Shown here one piece after another: positions 1 through 6,155 of a stretch of 10,311 bases of DNA. Source of the stretch: Candidatus Methylomirabilota bacterium (GTDB lineage: Bacteria > Methylomirabilota > Methylomirabilia > Methylomirabilales > Methylomirabilaceae); assembly GCA_028869615.1 (NCBI GenBank), contig JAGWRQ010000064.1, positions 1 to 10,311 of the forward strand, given 5' to 3'. The position numbers were made by a program, and so were the translations under genes. Every line of letters begins with the position of its first letter. The first letter of the stretch is position 1. Below the pieces are notes generated by a model. That model saw nothing but the letters and a program-made list of their open reading frames with translations. It had not been told where the DNA came from and made no database searches.

Positions 1-1
1 A

Positions 2-97
2 AATGGGGTAGTTCCTCTCGTTCTCGTGTTCTTGCTGAAAGCTAAGCGCTTCTTGTATCCGGTGCGTTGCGAACGTGAAAGGAGGGATCGACCATGA
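2..97 (+). CDS. C-terminal tail of an upstream protein, possibly a membrane protein (partial)
   Basis: The second reading frame is open from the left edge to a TGA at 95-97, giving about 31 residues. They begin NGVVPLVLVFLLKAKRF and end in a basic, Arg-rich tail (CERERRDRP). A hydrophobic stretch followed by positive charges looks like the last membrane segment and cytoplasmic tail of a membrane protein. The stop overlaps the panB start as ATGA, a common arrangement for coupled genes in an operon, and this is the main reason to believe the frame. The other two forward frames close within the first 45 bases. The gene starts outside the window and the family cannot be named from this fragment. 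An open frame of this length could also occur by chance in GC-rich DNA. Confidence 0.42.
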   Translation, partial: NGVVPLVLVFLLKAKRFLYPVRCERERRDRP

Positions 98-936
98 TCA
101 ATCAGACGGTCAGAACGGTCACCCTGCAGCAAATGAAGCGCGAGGGGCGGAAGATCACCGTGCTGACGGCGTACGACTACCCGATGGCGCTGCTTGTTGA
201 TCGCGCCGGGATCGACCTGATCCTGGTGGGTGACTCCGGGGGGATGACCGTTCTGGGCTATGAGACAACGATCCCGGTCACCATGGATGAGATGCTCATG
301 ATGACCAAGGCGGTGACCCGTGCGGTGAAAAGAGCCATGGTGGTCGCCGACATGCCGTTCATGTCGTACGAGGCCGAACCGGCCGATGCGATCAGAAACG
401 CCGGGCGGTTCATCAAAGAGGGCCTGGCTCACGCCGTCAAGGTCGAGCGCGGGTGGCCATCACTGCCATGCGTGAGGGCGATTGTAGATGCGGGGATTCC
501 GGTTATGGGGCACGTCGGGCTCACCCCGCAAACGGCTGTCTTGCAGGAAGGGTTGAAGGTTCAGGGGAAAGGGCTCGACGCTGCCCGCCGCATTCTTGAG
601 GATGCCCTGGCGCTTGAGAAGGCAGGGGTCTTCGCAATCGTGCTTGAGGCGATTCCTGGTGCGCTCGCCAGGGTCATCACCAACAGGTTGATGGTGCCCA
701 CCATCGGGATCGGCGCCGGGCCGGACTGCGACGGTCAAGTCCTGGTCCTCCACGATCTGCTTGGACTCTTCGATCGCTTCGTCCCGAAGTTCACAAAGCA
801 GTACGCTAATCTTGCCGGGATCATCAGCGATGCGGTCAGCCGCTTCCGACAGGACGTGATCGAATGCCGATTCCCCGAGGCCGCGCATACATTCTCGATC
901 GACCAGGAGACCGAGCGAGCGTTACTGGAGTTGTGA
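94..936 (+). CDS. panB: 3-methyl-2-oxobutanoate hydroxymethyltransferase (ketopantoate hydroxymethyltransferase)
   Basis: PanB transfers a hydroxymethyl group from 5,10-methylene-tetrahydrofolate to 2-oxoisovalerate, giving ketopantoate, the first committed step of pantothenate and CoA synthesis in the cytoplasm. The 280-residue product has the usual length. Visible signatures are VGDSGGMTVLGY (45-56, metal-binding Asp47), VVADMPF (83-89, Asp86), KVE (116-118, Lys116 and metal ligand Glu118), VMGHVGLTPQ (137-146), KVQGK (155-159), VLEAIP (183-188, catalytic Glu185) and IGIGAG (204-209). The ATG follows a strong ribosome site, AAAGGAGGG at 78-86. panC begins 6 nt after the stop. Residues 119-128 are odd: the Gly-Gly that normally follows the metal-binding Glu is replaced by RGWPSLPC, and codon use changes there, so a local compensated frameshift is possible. 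The family call is secure. Confidence 0.96.
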   Translation: MINQTVRTVTLQQMKREGRKITVLTAYDYPMALLVDRAGIDLILVGDSGGMTVLGYETTIPVTMDEMLMMTKAVTRAVKRAMVVADMPFMSYEAEPADAIRNAGRFIKEGLAHAVKVERGWPSLPCVRAIVDAGIPVMGHVGLTPQTAVLQEGLKVQGKGLDAARRILEDALALEKAGVFAIVLEAIPGALARVITNRLMVPTIGIGAGPDCDGQVLVLHDLLGLFDRFVPKFTKQYANLAGIISDAVSRFRQDVIECRFPEAAHTFSIDQETERALLEL

Positions 937-942
937 GCGACT

Positions 943-1791
943 GTGCAGATTATTGATGATCCGTCCACGATCCAGCGTCGGTGTGAGTCGCTTCGGCGCG
1001 AGGGGCAGACCATTGGATTGGTGCCGACGATGGGCGCCCTTCACGCGGGCCACCTCTCGCTCATGCGGAGCGCGCGAGCAGAGAACGATGTGGTGGTCGT
1101 GAGCATCTTTGTGAATTCGATCCAGTTCGGGCGAGGCGAGGATTTTGACAGCTATCCGCGGGACCTATATGGCGACGTGGCCCAGGCGGAGACGGCAGGG
1201 GTTGATCTGGTGTTCGCGCCGTCTGCAGAGGCGATCTACCCGAAGGGCTTCCGGACGTACGTCGATGTGACTGAGCTTACCGAGGGATTGTGCGGCGCAT
1301 CCCGCCCGGGCCACTTTCGCGGCGTCACTACGGTCGTCGCAAAGCTGTTTAACCTTGTCAGGCCGCACCGGGCCTACTTCGGGCAGAAGGACTACCAGCA
1401 ATCGGTGGTGGTGCGGCGCATGGCGGCCGATCTCAACTGTGATCTCGACATTGTGGTCTTACCGACGGTGCGTGAATCCGATGGCCTCGCGATGAGCTCC
1501 CGAAATGTTCGGTTGACGCCGCTGCAGCGACAGGCAGCATCGGTCCTCTATACGTCGCTCAATCGTGCGGAAGCGCGGGTCAGGGTTGGAGAACGCAACG
1601 CGCAGGCCATTCTCGAGGAAGTGCGCACGATGATCGAGGCCGAACCGTTGGCGCGGATCGATTATGTGGTCCTCTGTGATCCTGAGACACTGAAGCCGCT
1701 TGATCGGATTGAAGGCCCTGTACTGGCCGCGCTCGCCGTGCGATTCGGTGAGACGCGCCTCATCGATAATCTCCTGATCACGGTTCCCTGA
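943..1791 (+). CDS. panC: pantothenate synthetase (pantoate--beta-alanine ligase)
   Basis: PanC condenses pantoate with beta-alanine using ATP through a pantoyl-adenylate, completing pantothenate synthesis. The 282-residue protein carries the class I nucleotidyltransferase signatures: PTMGALHAGH (28-37, HxGH type), VSIFVN (53-58), GEDFDSYPR (65-73), PGHFRGV (122-128), YFGQKDYQQ (145-153) and AMSSRN (183-188, the KMSKS-like loop). The start is GTG, 6 nt after the panB stop, with GGAG at 927-930 inside the panB end, so translation is probably coupled to panB. The substrate-loop sequence VNSIQFG differs from the more usual VNPTQFG or VNPMQFG by a lost proline, while the Asn and Gln are kept. The adjacent panB gives the preceding part of the pathway; the ketopantoate reductase is not in the window. 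Confidence 0.96.
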   Translation: MQIIDDPSTIQRRCESLRREGQTIGLVPTMGALHAGHLSLMRSARAENDVVVVSIFVNSIQFGRGEDFDSYPRDLYGDVAQAETAGVDLVFAPSAEAIYPKGFRTYVDVTELTEGLCGASRPGHFRGVTTVVAKLFNLVRPHRAYFGQKDYQQSVVVRRMAADLNCDLDIVVLPTVRESDGLAMSSRNVRLTPLQRQAASVLYTSLNRAEARVRVGERNAQAILEEVRTMIEAEPLARIDYVVLCDPETLKPLDRIEGPVLAALAVRFGETRLIDNLLITVP

Positions 1792-1815
1792 CCACACCAC
1801 TCCTGCGTCGTGATC
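1776..1815 (+). terminator. possible weak stem-loop at the end of panC
   Basis: GATCACG (1776-1782) and CGTGATC (1809-1815) are a perfect 7-bp inverted repeat around a 26-nt loop that contains the panC stop. The short run GTAGTTTT follows. The loop is long and the T run is poor, so this is at best a weak intrinsic terminator between panC and the mraZ promoter. It may be chance. Confidence 0.2.
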
Positions 1816-1876
1816 GGGTAGTTTTCGACAGCGCTACGTATTTATACCCACCAGTCAAAAATCTTTCACATTTTGC

Positions 1877-1905
1877 TTGACAAGGGAAACCGGGTTTTAT
1901 ATCGT
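1877..1905 (+). promoter_or_regulatory. sigma70-type promoter of the mraZ/dcw cluster
   Basis: A perfect -35 box TTGACA lies at 1877-1882. The -10 could be TATCGT (1900-1905, 17-bp spacing, 4 of 6 matches) or TATATC (1898-1903, 15-bp spacing). The surrounding DNA is clearly more AT-rich than the genes. The MraZ-type boxes start about 10 bp downstream, over the likely transcription start, which is where an autorepressor would act. No other promoter this good was seen in the window. The exact -10 is uncertain. Confidence 0.65.
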
Positions 1906-1915
1906 TGCGGCACAG

Positions 1916-1940
1916 TGGGATAAGGTGGGATGAAATGGTA
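1916..1940 (+). promoter_or_regulatory. MraZ operator: three TGGNA boxes at 10-bp spacing
   Basis: TGGGA (1916-1920), TGGGA (1926-1930) and TGGTA (1936-1940) lie at exactly 10-bp intervals, each separated by 5 nt. This matches the direct repeats of TGGG boxes with 5-nt spacers known as the E. coli MraZ operator upstream of mraZ. The boxes sit between the promoter and the mraZ start at 1971, so MraZ very likely represses its own operon here. The third box is degenerate (GGT instead of GGG) and forms half of an inverted repeat, ATGGTA-TAACC-TACCAT (1935-1951). Confidence 0.8.
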
Positions 1941-1970
1941 TAACCTACCATAGAAAAGCGGTGCGATCCC

Positions 1971-2420
1971 ATGTTCCGCGGAAGCTTCGAACACGCTATC
2001 GACGACAAAGGACGGCTCAGCATCCCGGCCAGATACCGCGAGATTCTTAAGCGGCGGCGAGAGCGTGAGTTGATTCTCGTTGATCCTCTCTTTGACGCCT
2101 GCATCGTCGCCTACCCGATCAAAACCTGGCAACAGATCGAGCAGAATCTCCTGAATAATGGAAACTCGGATAAGAAATTTCGGGAGTACGCTCGCCTTAT
2201 TGCAGCTCATGCGGTTGAGTCGATTATCGACAGCCAGGGGCGAATCCTGATTCCTCCCCAACTCAGGGAAAAGGCGGACCTGCGCCGGGATGTCGTCATC
2301 GTCGGGGTATTGGATAAGATCGAGATCTGGAACAGAGAGCGCTGGGCATCCTTTTGCGCGCAGGAGCGAGATCCTGAGGAGTACGCCGGTAAGCTGGCGG
2401 AACTGGGGATCCGGGTATAG
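1971..2420 (+). CDS. mraZ: division and cell wall cluster transcriptional repressor MraZ
   Basis: MraZ is a DNA-binding protein of the AbrB/SpoVT-like fold that assembles into rings and represses the dcw operon. The product is 149 residues, the usual length, and has two tandem MraZ domains. Each carries the D-x-x-G-R core: DDKGRLSIPARYR (11-23) and DSQGRILIPPQLRE (87-100). The start is ATG at 1971, giving the typical N-terminus MFRGSFEHAIDDKGR. The ribosome site is weak (AAAAGCGGTG upstream), which may keep repressor levels low. It is the first gene after the dcw promoter and its three-box operator. rsmH follows after 20 nt. The assignment is secure by sequence and by position. Confidence 0.96.
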   Translation: MFRGSFEHAIDDKGRLSIPARYREILKRRRERELILVDPLFDACIVAYPIKTWQQIEQNLLNNGNSDKKFREYARLIAAHAVESIIDSQGRILIPPQLREKADLRRDVVIVGVLDKIEIWNRERWASFCAQERDPEEYAGKLAELGIRV

Positions 2421-2440
2421 GCGCAAGGTGTGGGGGCGCT

Positions 2441-3358
2441 TTGGAAGGGGACGTGACCATCGAGGGCCGGCATCGTCCGGTCCTGCTGGAAGAGGCGCTG
2501 GCCATTCTGCAACCGCGGTCGGGTGGCCGCTACCTCGATGCGACCGTGGGATTGGGTGGGCATGCGGAAGCGATCCTGGTGGAGAGCGCGCCGGCGGGCC
2601 GTCTGTGCGGAATTGATCGTGATGCCGAGACCTTGGACATGGCCAAGGACCGCCTCAAGCGGTTCGGAAGTCGGGTCGAGTTGCGCCAGGGTGATTTCGT
2701 CAGGTTGGGTGCCATCGCCACCGAGAACGGATGGGGTCCTTTCGATGGCATCCTGTTTGATCTTGGCGTTTCATCATTCCAACTGGACAACGCTTCCAGA
2801 GGATTCAGCTTTATGAGGGACGGGCCGCTGGATATGCGGATGGATCGTCAGGGAGATGAGAAGTCGGCGACCGAGTTGCTGGCCGGGATCTCGGAGCGCG
2901 AGCTTGCGAGGATTTTGCGGGACTATGGCGAGGAGCGTTGGGCCAGGCGGATCGCGGCGCGGATTGTACAAGAGCGGCGGACGCAGCCATTCACCTCCAC
3001 CGCTCAGCTCGCGCGTCTGGTAGCTGCAGCGGTGCCACGGCGTGCTTGGCCGCGACGGATCCATGTCGCGACACGAACTTTCCAGGCGTTACGCATTGCC
3101 GTGAACGATGAGTTGGGGAGACTGAGTCACGGCCTGCAGGATGCCGTTGAGTCGCTTGTCGTCGGAGGAAGGATCTGCATCATCAGTTTTCACTCTCTCG
3201 AGGATCGGATTGTGAAGGAAACGCTTCGGGGGTGGGCGCGATCGGAACCACCGCGTGTCCATCTGCTGACCAAACGGCCGGTTGCCCCAACGGAACGGGA
3301 GATTGAAACCAATCCGCGTGCCCGCAGTGCAAAGCTTCGGGCCGCGGAACGGTGTTAG
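2441..3358 (+). CDS. rsmH: 16S rRNA (cytosine(1402)-N(4))-methyltransferase
   Basis: RsmH (formerly MraW) transfers a methyl group from S-adenosylmethionine to N4 of C1402 in 16S rRNA in the ribosomal P site. Signatures along the protein (305 residues from the TTG start) are RPVLLEEAL (12-20), the SAM-binding YLDATVGLGGHAE (31-43) with GIDRD (57-61), FDLGVSSFQLD (106-116), SRGFSFMRDGPLDMRMD (119-135), TRTFQALRIAVNDEL (211-225), ISFHSLEDRIVK (248-259) and the C-terminal NPRARSAKLRAAER (291-304). Two starts are possible: TTG at 2441, or GTG at 2453 behind GGAAGGGG (2443-2450). The GTG would remove four residues outside the conserved core. One small departure is HVATRTFQ where HPATRTFQ is common. 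ftsL follows after 13 nt. Confidence 0.95.
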   Translation: MEGDVTIEGRHRPVLLEEALAILQPRSGGRYLDATVGLGGHAEAILVESAPAGRLCGIDRDAETLDMAKDRLKRFGSRVELRQGDFVRLGAIATENGWGPFDGILFDLGVSSFQLDNASRGFSFMRDGPLDMRMDRQGDEKSATELLAGISERELARILRDYGEERWARRIAARIVQERRTQPFTSTAQLARLVAAAVPRRAWPRRIHVATRTFQALRIAVNDELGRLSHGLQDAVESLVVGGRICIISFHSLEDRIVKETLRGWARSEPPRVHLLTKRPVAPTEREIETNPRARSAKLRAAERC

Positions 3359-3371
3359 AGGAGGGGACGAG

Positions 3372-3764
3372 ATGAGGGGCCAGAGTATCGCCGCGTTGAC
3401 GTCGGTTGGACGAGACCGGGCCAGCAGTCTGTTGAAACCGCGGGTTGATCAGATTCGAAGGTTCGATCTGCTCCAGTCGCTACTGCTGGGAGGGGTTGTC
3501 TTGGTCGTGATCCTGTTTTACGTCTGGCAGCACATCCAGGTGGTTCGACTCGGGTACCAGGTAGAATACCTCACGGGGGAGCGCGCCGGTCTCATGCGAC
3601 AACAGAAAGAGCTGCGCCTGGAGGTCGCCCGGTTCAAGTCGCTCCGCCGCGTGGAAGAGATCGCCCGCCGCCAGCTTGGTCTCACGAGCCCAAAGTCAGG
3701 TCAGGTGATCGTGGTTGAGTCACTACTGCCCAACACAACCGGCAACGATCTTAAAGAACATTGA
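3372..3764 (+). CDS. ftsL: cell division protein FtsL
   Basis: FtsL is a small bitopic membrane protein of the divisome that pairs with FtsB and activates FtsW-FtsI. The 130-residue product has a basic cytoplasmic N-terminus, one membrane segment (about 33-52, LLQSLLLGGVVLVVILFYVW), a periplasmic coiled-coil-like region (about 56-92, rich in Glu, Arg, Lys and Leu) and the conserved ending RVEEIARRQLGLTSPKSGQV (93-111 region). I chose ATG 3372 because AGGAGG (3359-3364) lies 7 nt before it. The frame is open further upstream, but that part overlaps the conserved end of rsmH. In the usual dcw order ftsI follows directly; here a response regulator is inserted instead. The last codons (LLPNTTGNDLKEH) fall in a sequence repeated at 4268-4334, just before ftsI. 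Confidence 0.88.
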   Translation: MRGQSIAALTSVGRDRASSLLKPRVDQIRRFDLLQSLLLGGVVLVVILFYVWQHIQVVRLGYQVEYLTGERAGLMRQQKELRLEVARFKSLRRVEEIARRQLGLTSPKSGQVIVVESLLPNTTGNDLKEH

Positions 3765-3790
3765 AATTCCTCATGTTGTTAACGGGCTTG
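3724..3790 (+). repeat. direct repeat, copy A (ftsL 3' end and junction)
   Basis: Positions 3724-3790 align without gaps to 4268-4334 (offset 544), with 51 of 67 bases identical by hand count. Shared blocks include GCAACGATCTTAA and TTGAAATTCC. Copy A covers the last codons and stop of ftsL and the first 26 nt after it. Weaker similarity with small indels continues to about 3815 (GAGTTTTTAAGG against GAGTAGTTTTTGG). After the ftsL stop, copy A can be read TTG-AAA-TTC... as LKFLMLLTGL then a stop, resembling the sequence read in frame upstream of ftsI in copy B (LKFLLFRTGLW). The two copies flank the response regulator. Confidence 0.75.
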
Positions 3791-3893
3791 TAAGTCAACA
3801 CGAGTTTTTAAGGATTCCAACATCTTTAGAATCGGGTCCAGAGTTATGGCATGTACTTACCCTTCCTGTTGATAAAGAATAGGAGGAGGGAGA
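3765..3893 (+). other. AT-rich spacer before the response regulator
   Basis: These 129 nt separate ftsL from the regulator in a cluster whose other gaps are mostly under 55 nt, and they are visibly more AT-rich than the flanking genes. The first part belongs to repeat copy A. Further on there is a -10-like TAGAAT (3827-3832) without a convincing -35 partner, so a separate promoter for the regulator is possible but not shown. The spacer ends in a strong ribosome site, AGGAGGAGGG (3881-3890), just before GTG 3894. I see no convincing terminator and no ORF. Confidence 0.5.
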
Positions 3894-4298
3894 GTGAGCG
3901 CGCAACGGCTAAACGATGCAAAGCAGAAGGTCCTGGTTGTAGACGACGATTGTATGCTGCGGGAGCTGTTAACAGACTATCTTGAGCAGGTAGGCTTCGA
4001 GGTGCGAACAGCGCCGGACGGTCGCGCCGGATTGCACGCGCTGGGCGAATGCCACTTCGATCTCATCCTGACGGACTACCGAATGCCTACAATGACCGGT
4101 CTAGAGATGGCTGCATGTATCCGCAGGTCCGATGCAGTGACTCCCATCATTCTTATCACAGGCGACCTCTATACGCTTGACCCAGAGGTCATAGCGCAGG
4201 CCGGGATCACAAGGGTACTGCCAAAGCCTCTTCAGATGAATGAGCTCTTGAATAAGTGTTCACTCGTTGCTGTCCAAAACAACCCGCAACGATCTTAA
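3894..4298 (+). CDS. single-domain response regulator (CheY-like receiver)
   Basis: This 134-residue protein is a complete receiver domain with no output domain. It has the acidic pocket VVDDD (15-19), the phosphoacceptor Asp61 in LTDYRMP (59-65), the switch Thr89 in LITGD (87-91) and the conserved Lys111 in LPKPL (109-113). Such proteins take a phosphoryl group from a histidine kinase and act by protein-protein contact or in a phosphorelay. The GTG start is preceded by AGGAGGAGGG (3881-3890). It lies between ftsL and ftsI, which are normally adjacent, and no kinase is in the window. Its last residues (about 124-134, including NNPQRS) are encoded by repeat copy B, in a different frame from the ftsL remnant there. 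Its target is unknown; a role in division is suggested only by position. It may be a recent insertion. Confidence 0.88.
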   Translation: MSAQRLNDAKQKVLVVDDDCMLRELLTDYLEQVGFEVRTAPDGRAGLHALGECHFDLILTDYRMPTMTGLEMAACIRRSDAVTPIILITGDLYTLDPEVIAQAGITRVLPKPLQMNELLNKCSLVAVQNNPQRS

Positions 4299-4308
4299 GG
4301 GGTCTTGA
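4258..4308 (+). pseudogene. remnant of an ftsL 3' end inside the regulator gene
   Basis: Read one frame away from the regulator, these bases give VHSLLSKTTRNDLKGS and a TGA. The true FtsL ending is VESLLPNTTGNDLKEH and a TGA: 10 of 16 residues are identical and the stop is in the same place. It has no start and no ftsL body, so it is a scar rather than a gene. The TGA overlaps a TTG (4305) that is in frame with ftsI, which suggests the original ftsL-ftsI junction was a TTGA overlap. Confidence 0.55.
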
Positions 4309-4334
4309 AATTCCTTTTGTTCCGGACGGGTTTG
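4268..4334 (+). repeat. direct repeat, copy B (regulator 3' end and ftsI upstream region)
   Basis: This is the partner of the repeat at 3724-3790, with 51 of 67 bases identical and no gaps. It holds the last codons of the response regulator and the region just before ftsI. It keeps an ftsL-like C-terminus with its stop in an out-of-frame reading. Because it joins ftsI, it may preserve the ancestral ftsL-ftsI junction. The divergence between the copies suggests the duplication is not very recent, or that the two copies have been under different selection. Confidence 0.75.
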
Positions 4335-4361
4335 TGGTCGAGTAGTTTTTGGAAGACGTGG

Positions 4362-6155
4362 ATGCCGATACAGCGTCGTACTCGCGAGAGATCATCTAAG
4401 AAAGAAGAGACCGCGTCCGCGCCCGCCAAGCGCGGCCGGTTACGACGTCGCGTGATCGTGCTGTTCTGCTCGCTTGCGACAGCCCTCATAGTCGTTTCCG
4501 GCCAACTCTTTTCTCTCCAGGTGTATCAATACCCGGAGCTGATCGAGGCCGCTAATCGGCAGTCCTCGCGGCTGGTCCCATCGGTCTCCCGGCGCGGAAC
4601 GATTTACGATCGCAACGGTCGGGAGCTGGCTATCAGCCTCGGGACTTCCTCAATCTTTGCTCGGCCGTCCCAAGTAGAAGATCCCGAGCGTGTTTCCGAA
4701 ACCCTATCTGCCGTGCTCAGCCTGCCTGCCGAGACGATCCGTGAGCAATTACACTCAGAGAAGTCGTTTGTCTGGCTCAAGCGATCAGTCTCCCCGGATG
4801 AGGCGGAGGCGGTGACACGCCTTATGCTGAAGGGGATCGGATCCGACACGCAGAGCAAGCGATTCTATCCAAAAGCGCAACAGGCGGCCCACCTGTTGGG
4901 ATTTGTCGGGACAGAGGATCGCGGGCTGGAAGGACTTGAACTGCAGTACGACGCCTACCTGGCCGGCAAGCGTAAGTGGATTGTGCGGCAACAGGATGCC
5001 AAGCGTCGACCGATCTTCAGAGAGGAAGCCGGTGAGGCGCAGGGTGCAGATCTGCATCTGACGATTGATGAGGTGATCCAATATATTGCTGAGCGGGAGC
5101 TGGAAGCGGCGGTGACCCAATCCGGTGCCCTCAGCGGTAGCGCTATCGTGATGGATCCTTTCAGCGGCGAGATCCTGGCGCTTGCCAACTACCCCACGTT
5201 TGATCCCAATGCGTATACCGAGGCGTCAGCCTTCGCTCGTCGGAATCGGGCGGTGGCCGATTACTACGAGCCGGGGTCGGCCTTTAAGGCTATTGTGGGC
5301 GCCGGTGCCCTGGAGGAGAGGCTCGTGCGACCCGAAGATCGGTTCAGCGGCGAGGGGGGCGCCATCGAGGTGGGCGGCGTCACCATTCGGGATCATGAAC
5401 GATTTGAGACCCTCACGTTTGCCGAGGTGCTGGCTCACTCCAGCAATGTGGGCGCTATCAAGGTCGGGCAGCGACTGGGCAAGAGCCACTACTACGATTA
5501 TATCAGCGGGTTCGGGTTCGGCAATCTCACCAAGATTGATCTGCCTGGAGAGACACCCGGTTTGATCCGGCGTCCGAAGGAGTGGTCGGCCCTCTCGCTC
5601 GCGTCGCTCTCCATTGGACAGGAGATCTCCGTAAGTCCGCTGCAGATGTTGACAGCGATGAGCGCCATCGCGAACGGCGGCATCCTGGTTCGTCCATACA
5701 TCGCAAAGTCGATCGTCGCGGCGGACGGCAAAGTGGTTCGCGAGAACATGCCGATGCAGGTCAGACGAGTGATCTCGGAAGACACCGCGAAAACACTTGC
5801 GACCATTCTCAAGGGGGTCGTGACGGAAGGGACGGGAAAGGCCGCAGCCGTGGAGGGATTCGAGGCAGCCGGCAAGACCGGAACCTCCCAGAAGATAGAT
5901 CGGGCCACCGGCCGTTACTCACGGCATAAGGTGGTAGCGTCATTTGTCGGGTTTGTTCCGGTCGAGCACCCTCAACTGGCCATCATCGTCGTCATCGACG
6001 AGCCGAGCACCCTTCGTTGGGGCGGATCGATTGCGGCGCCGACATTTCGGGAGATTGCTCGTGAGTCGCTGAAGCATCTCAGGACCACCCCGGTTGGCCG
6101 AGAACCGTTCCGGTTAGCGGAAGGGATCCGTCATGCAGCTTTCCGACTTAATTGA
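4362..6155 (+). CDS. ftsI: septal peptidoglycan transpeptidase (penicillin-binding protein 3, FtsI type)
   Basis: FtsI is the class B penicillin-binding protein that crosslinks septal peptidoglycan together with FtsW. Numbered from ATG 4362 (597 residues), it has a basic cytoplasmic N-terminus, one membrane anchor (about 31-51), the pedestal domain beginning RRGTIYDRNG (77-86), and the transpeptidase domain. The active-site motifs are SAFK (306-309, nucleophile Ser306 and Lys309, within EPGSAFK), SSN (360-362) and KTGTS (505-509). I prefer ATG 4362, with GGAAG 6 nt upstream. An in-frame TTG at 4305 behind AAGGGG would add 19 residues that lie partly in repeat copy B. The end overlaps murE by 23 nt. 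EPGSAFK has Ala where Thr is common, a minor change. There is no C-terminal PASTA domain. A SpoVD-like name would mean the same class; context supports FtsI. Confidence 0.94.
   Translation: MPIQRRTRERSSKKEETASAPAKRGRLRRRVIVLFCSLATALIVVSGQLFSLQVYQYPELIEAANRQSSRLVPSVSRRGTIYDRNGRELAISLGTSSIFARPSQVEDPERVSETLSAVLSLPAETIREQLHSEKSFVWLKRSVSPDEAEAVTRLMLKGIGSDTQSKRFYPKAQQAAHLLGFVGTEDRGLEGLELQYDAYLAGKRKWIVRQQDAKRRPIFREEAGEAQGADLHLTIDEVIQYIAERELEAAVTQSGALSGSAIVMDPFSGEILALANYPTFDPNAYTEASAFARRNRAVADYYEPGSAFKAIVGAGALEERLVRPEDRFSGEGGAIEVGGVTIRDHERFETLTFAEVLAHSSNVGAIKVGQRLGKSHYYDYISGFGFGNLTKIDLPGETPGLIRRPKEWSALSLASLSIGQEISVSPLQMLTAMSAIANGGILVRPYIAKSIVAADGKVVRENMPMQVRRVISEDTAKTLATILKGVVTEGTGKAAAVEGFEAAGKTGTSQKIDRATGRYSRHKVVASFVGFVPVEHPQLAIIVVIDEPSTLRWGGSIAAPTFREIARESLKHLRTTPVGREPFRLAEGIRHAAFRLN

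Noticed and set aside
1866..2426. 186-codon open frame on the minus strand across mraZ and its promoter
   Set aside because: It covers the mraZ gene, its operator and promoter, and has no recognisable motif.
3282..3371. Upstream extension of ftsL by 30 codons
   Set aside because: It overlaps the conserved C-terminal motif of RsmH in another frame, while ATG 3372 has an ideal AGGAGG at 7 nt.
3827..3832. TAGAAT as the -10 of a regulator promoter
   Set aside because: No convincing -35 box lies 16-18 bp upstream, so it is only mentioned in the spacer entry.
3724..4334. Reading the repeat-flanked regulator as an insertion sequence or integron cassette
   Set aside because: There is no transposase or integrase, no terminal inverted repeats were seen, and the flanking copies are the ftsL-ftsI junction rather than a mobile-element end.
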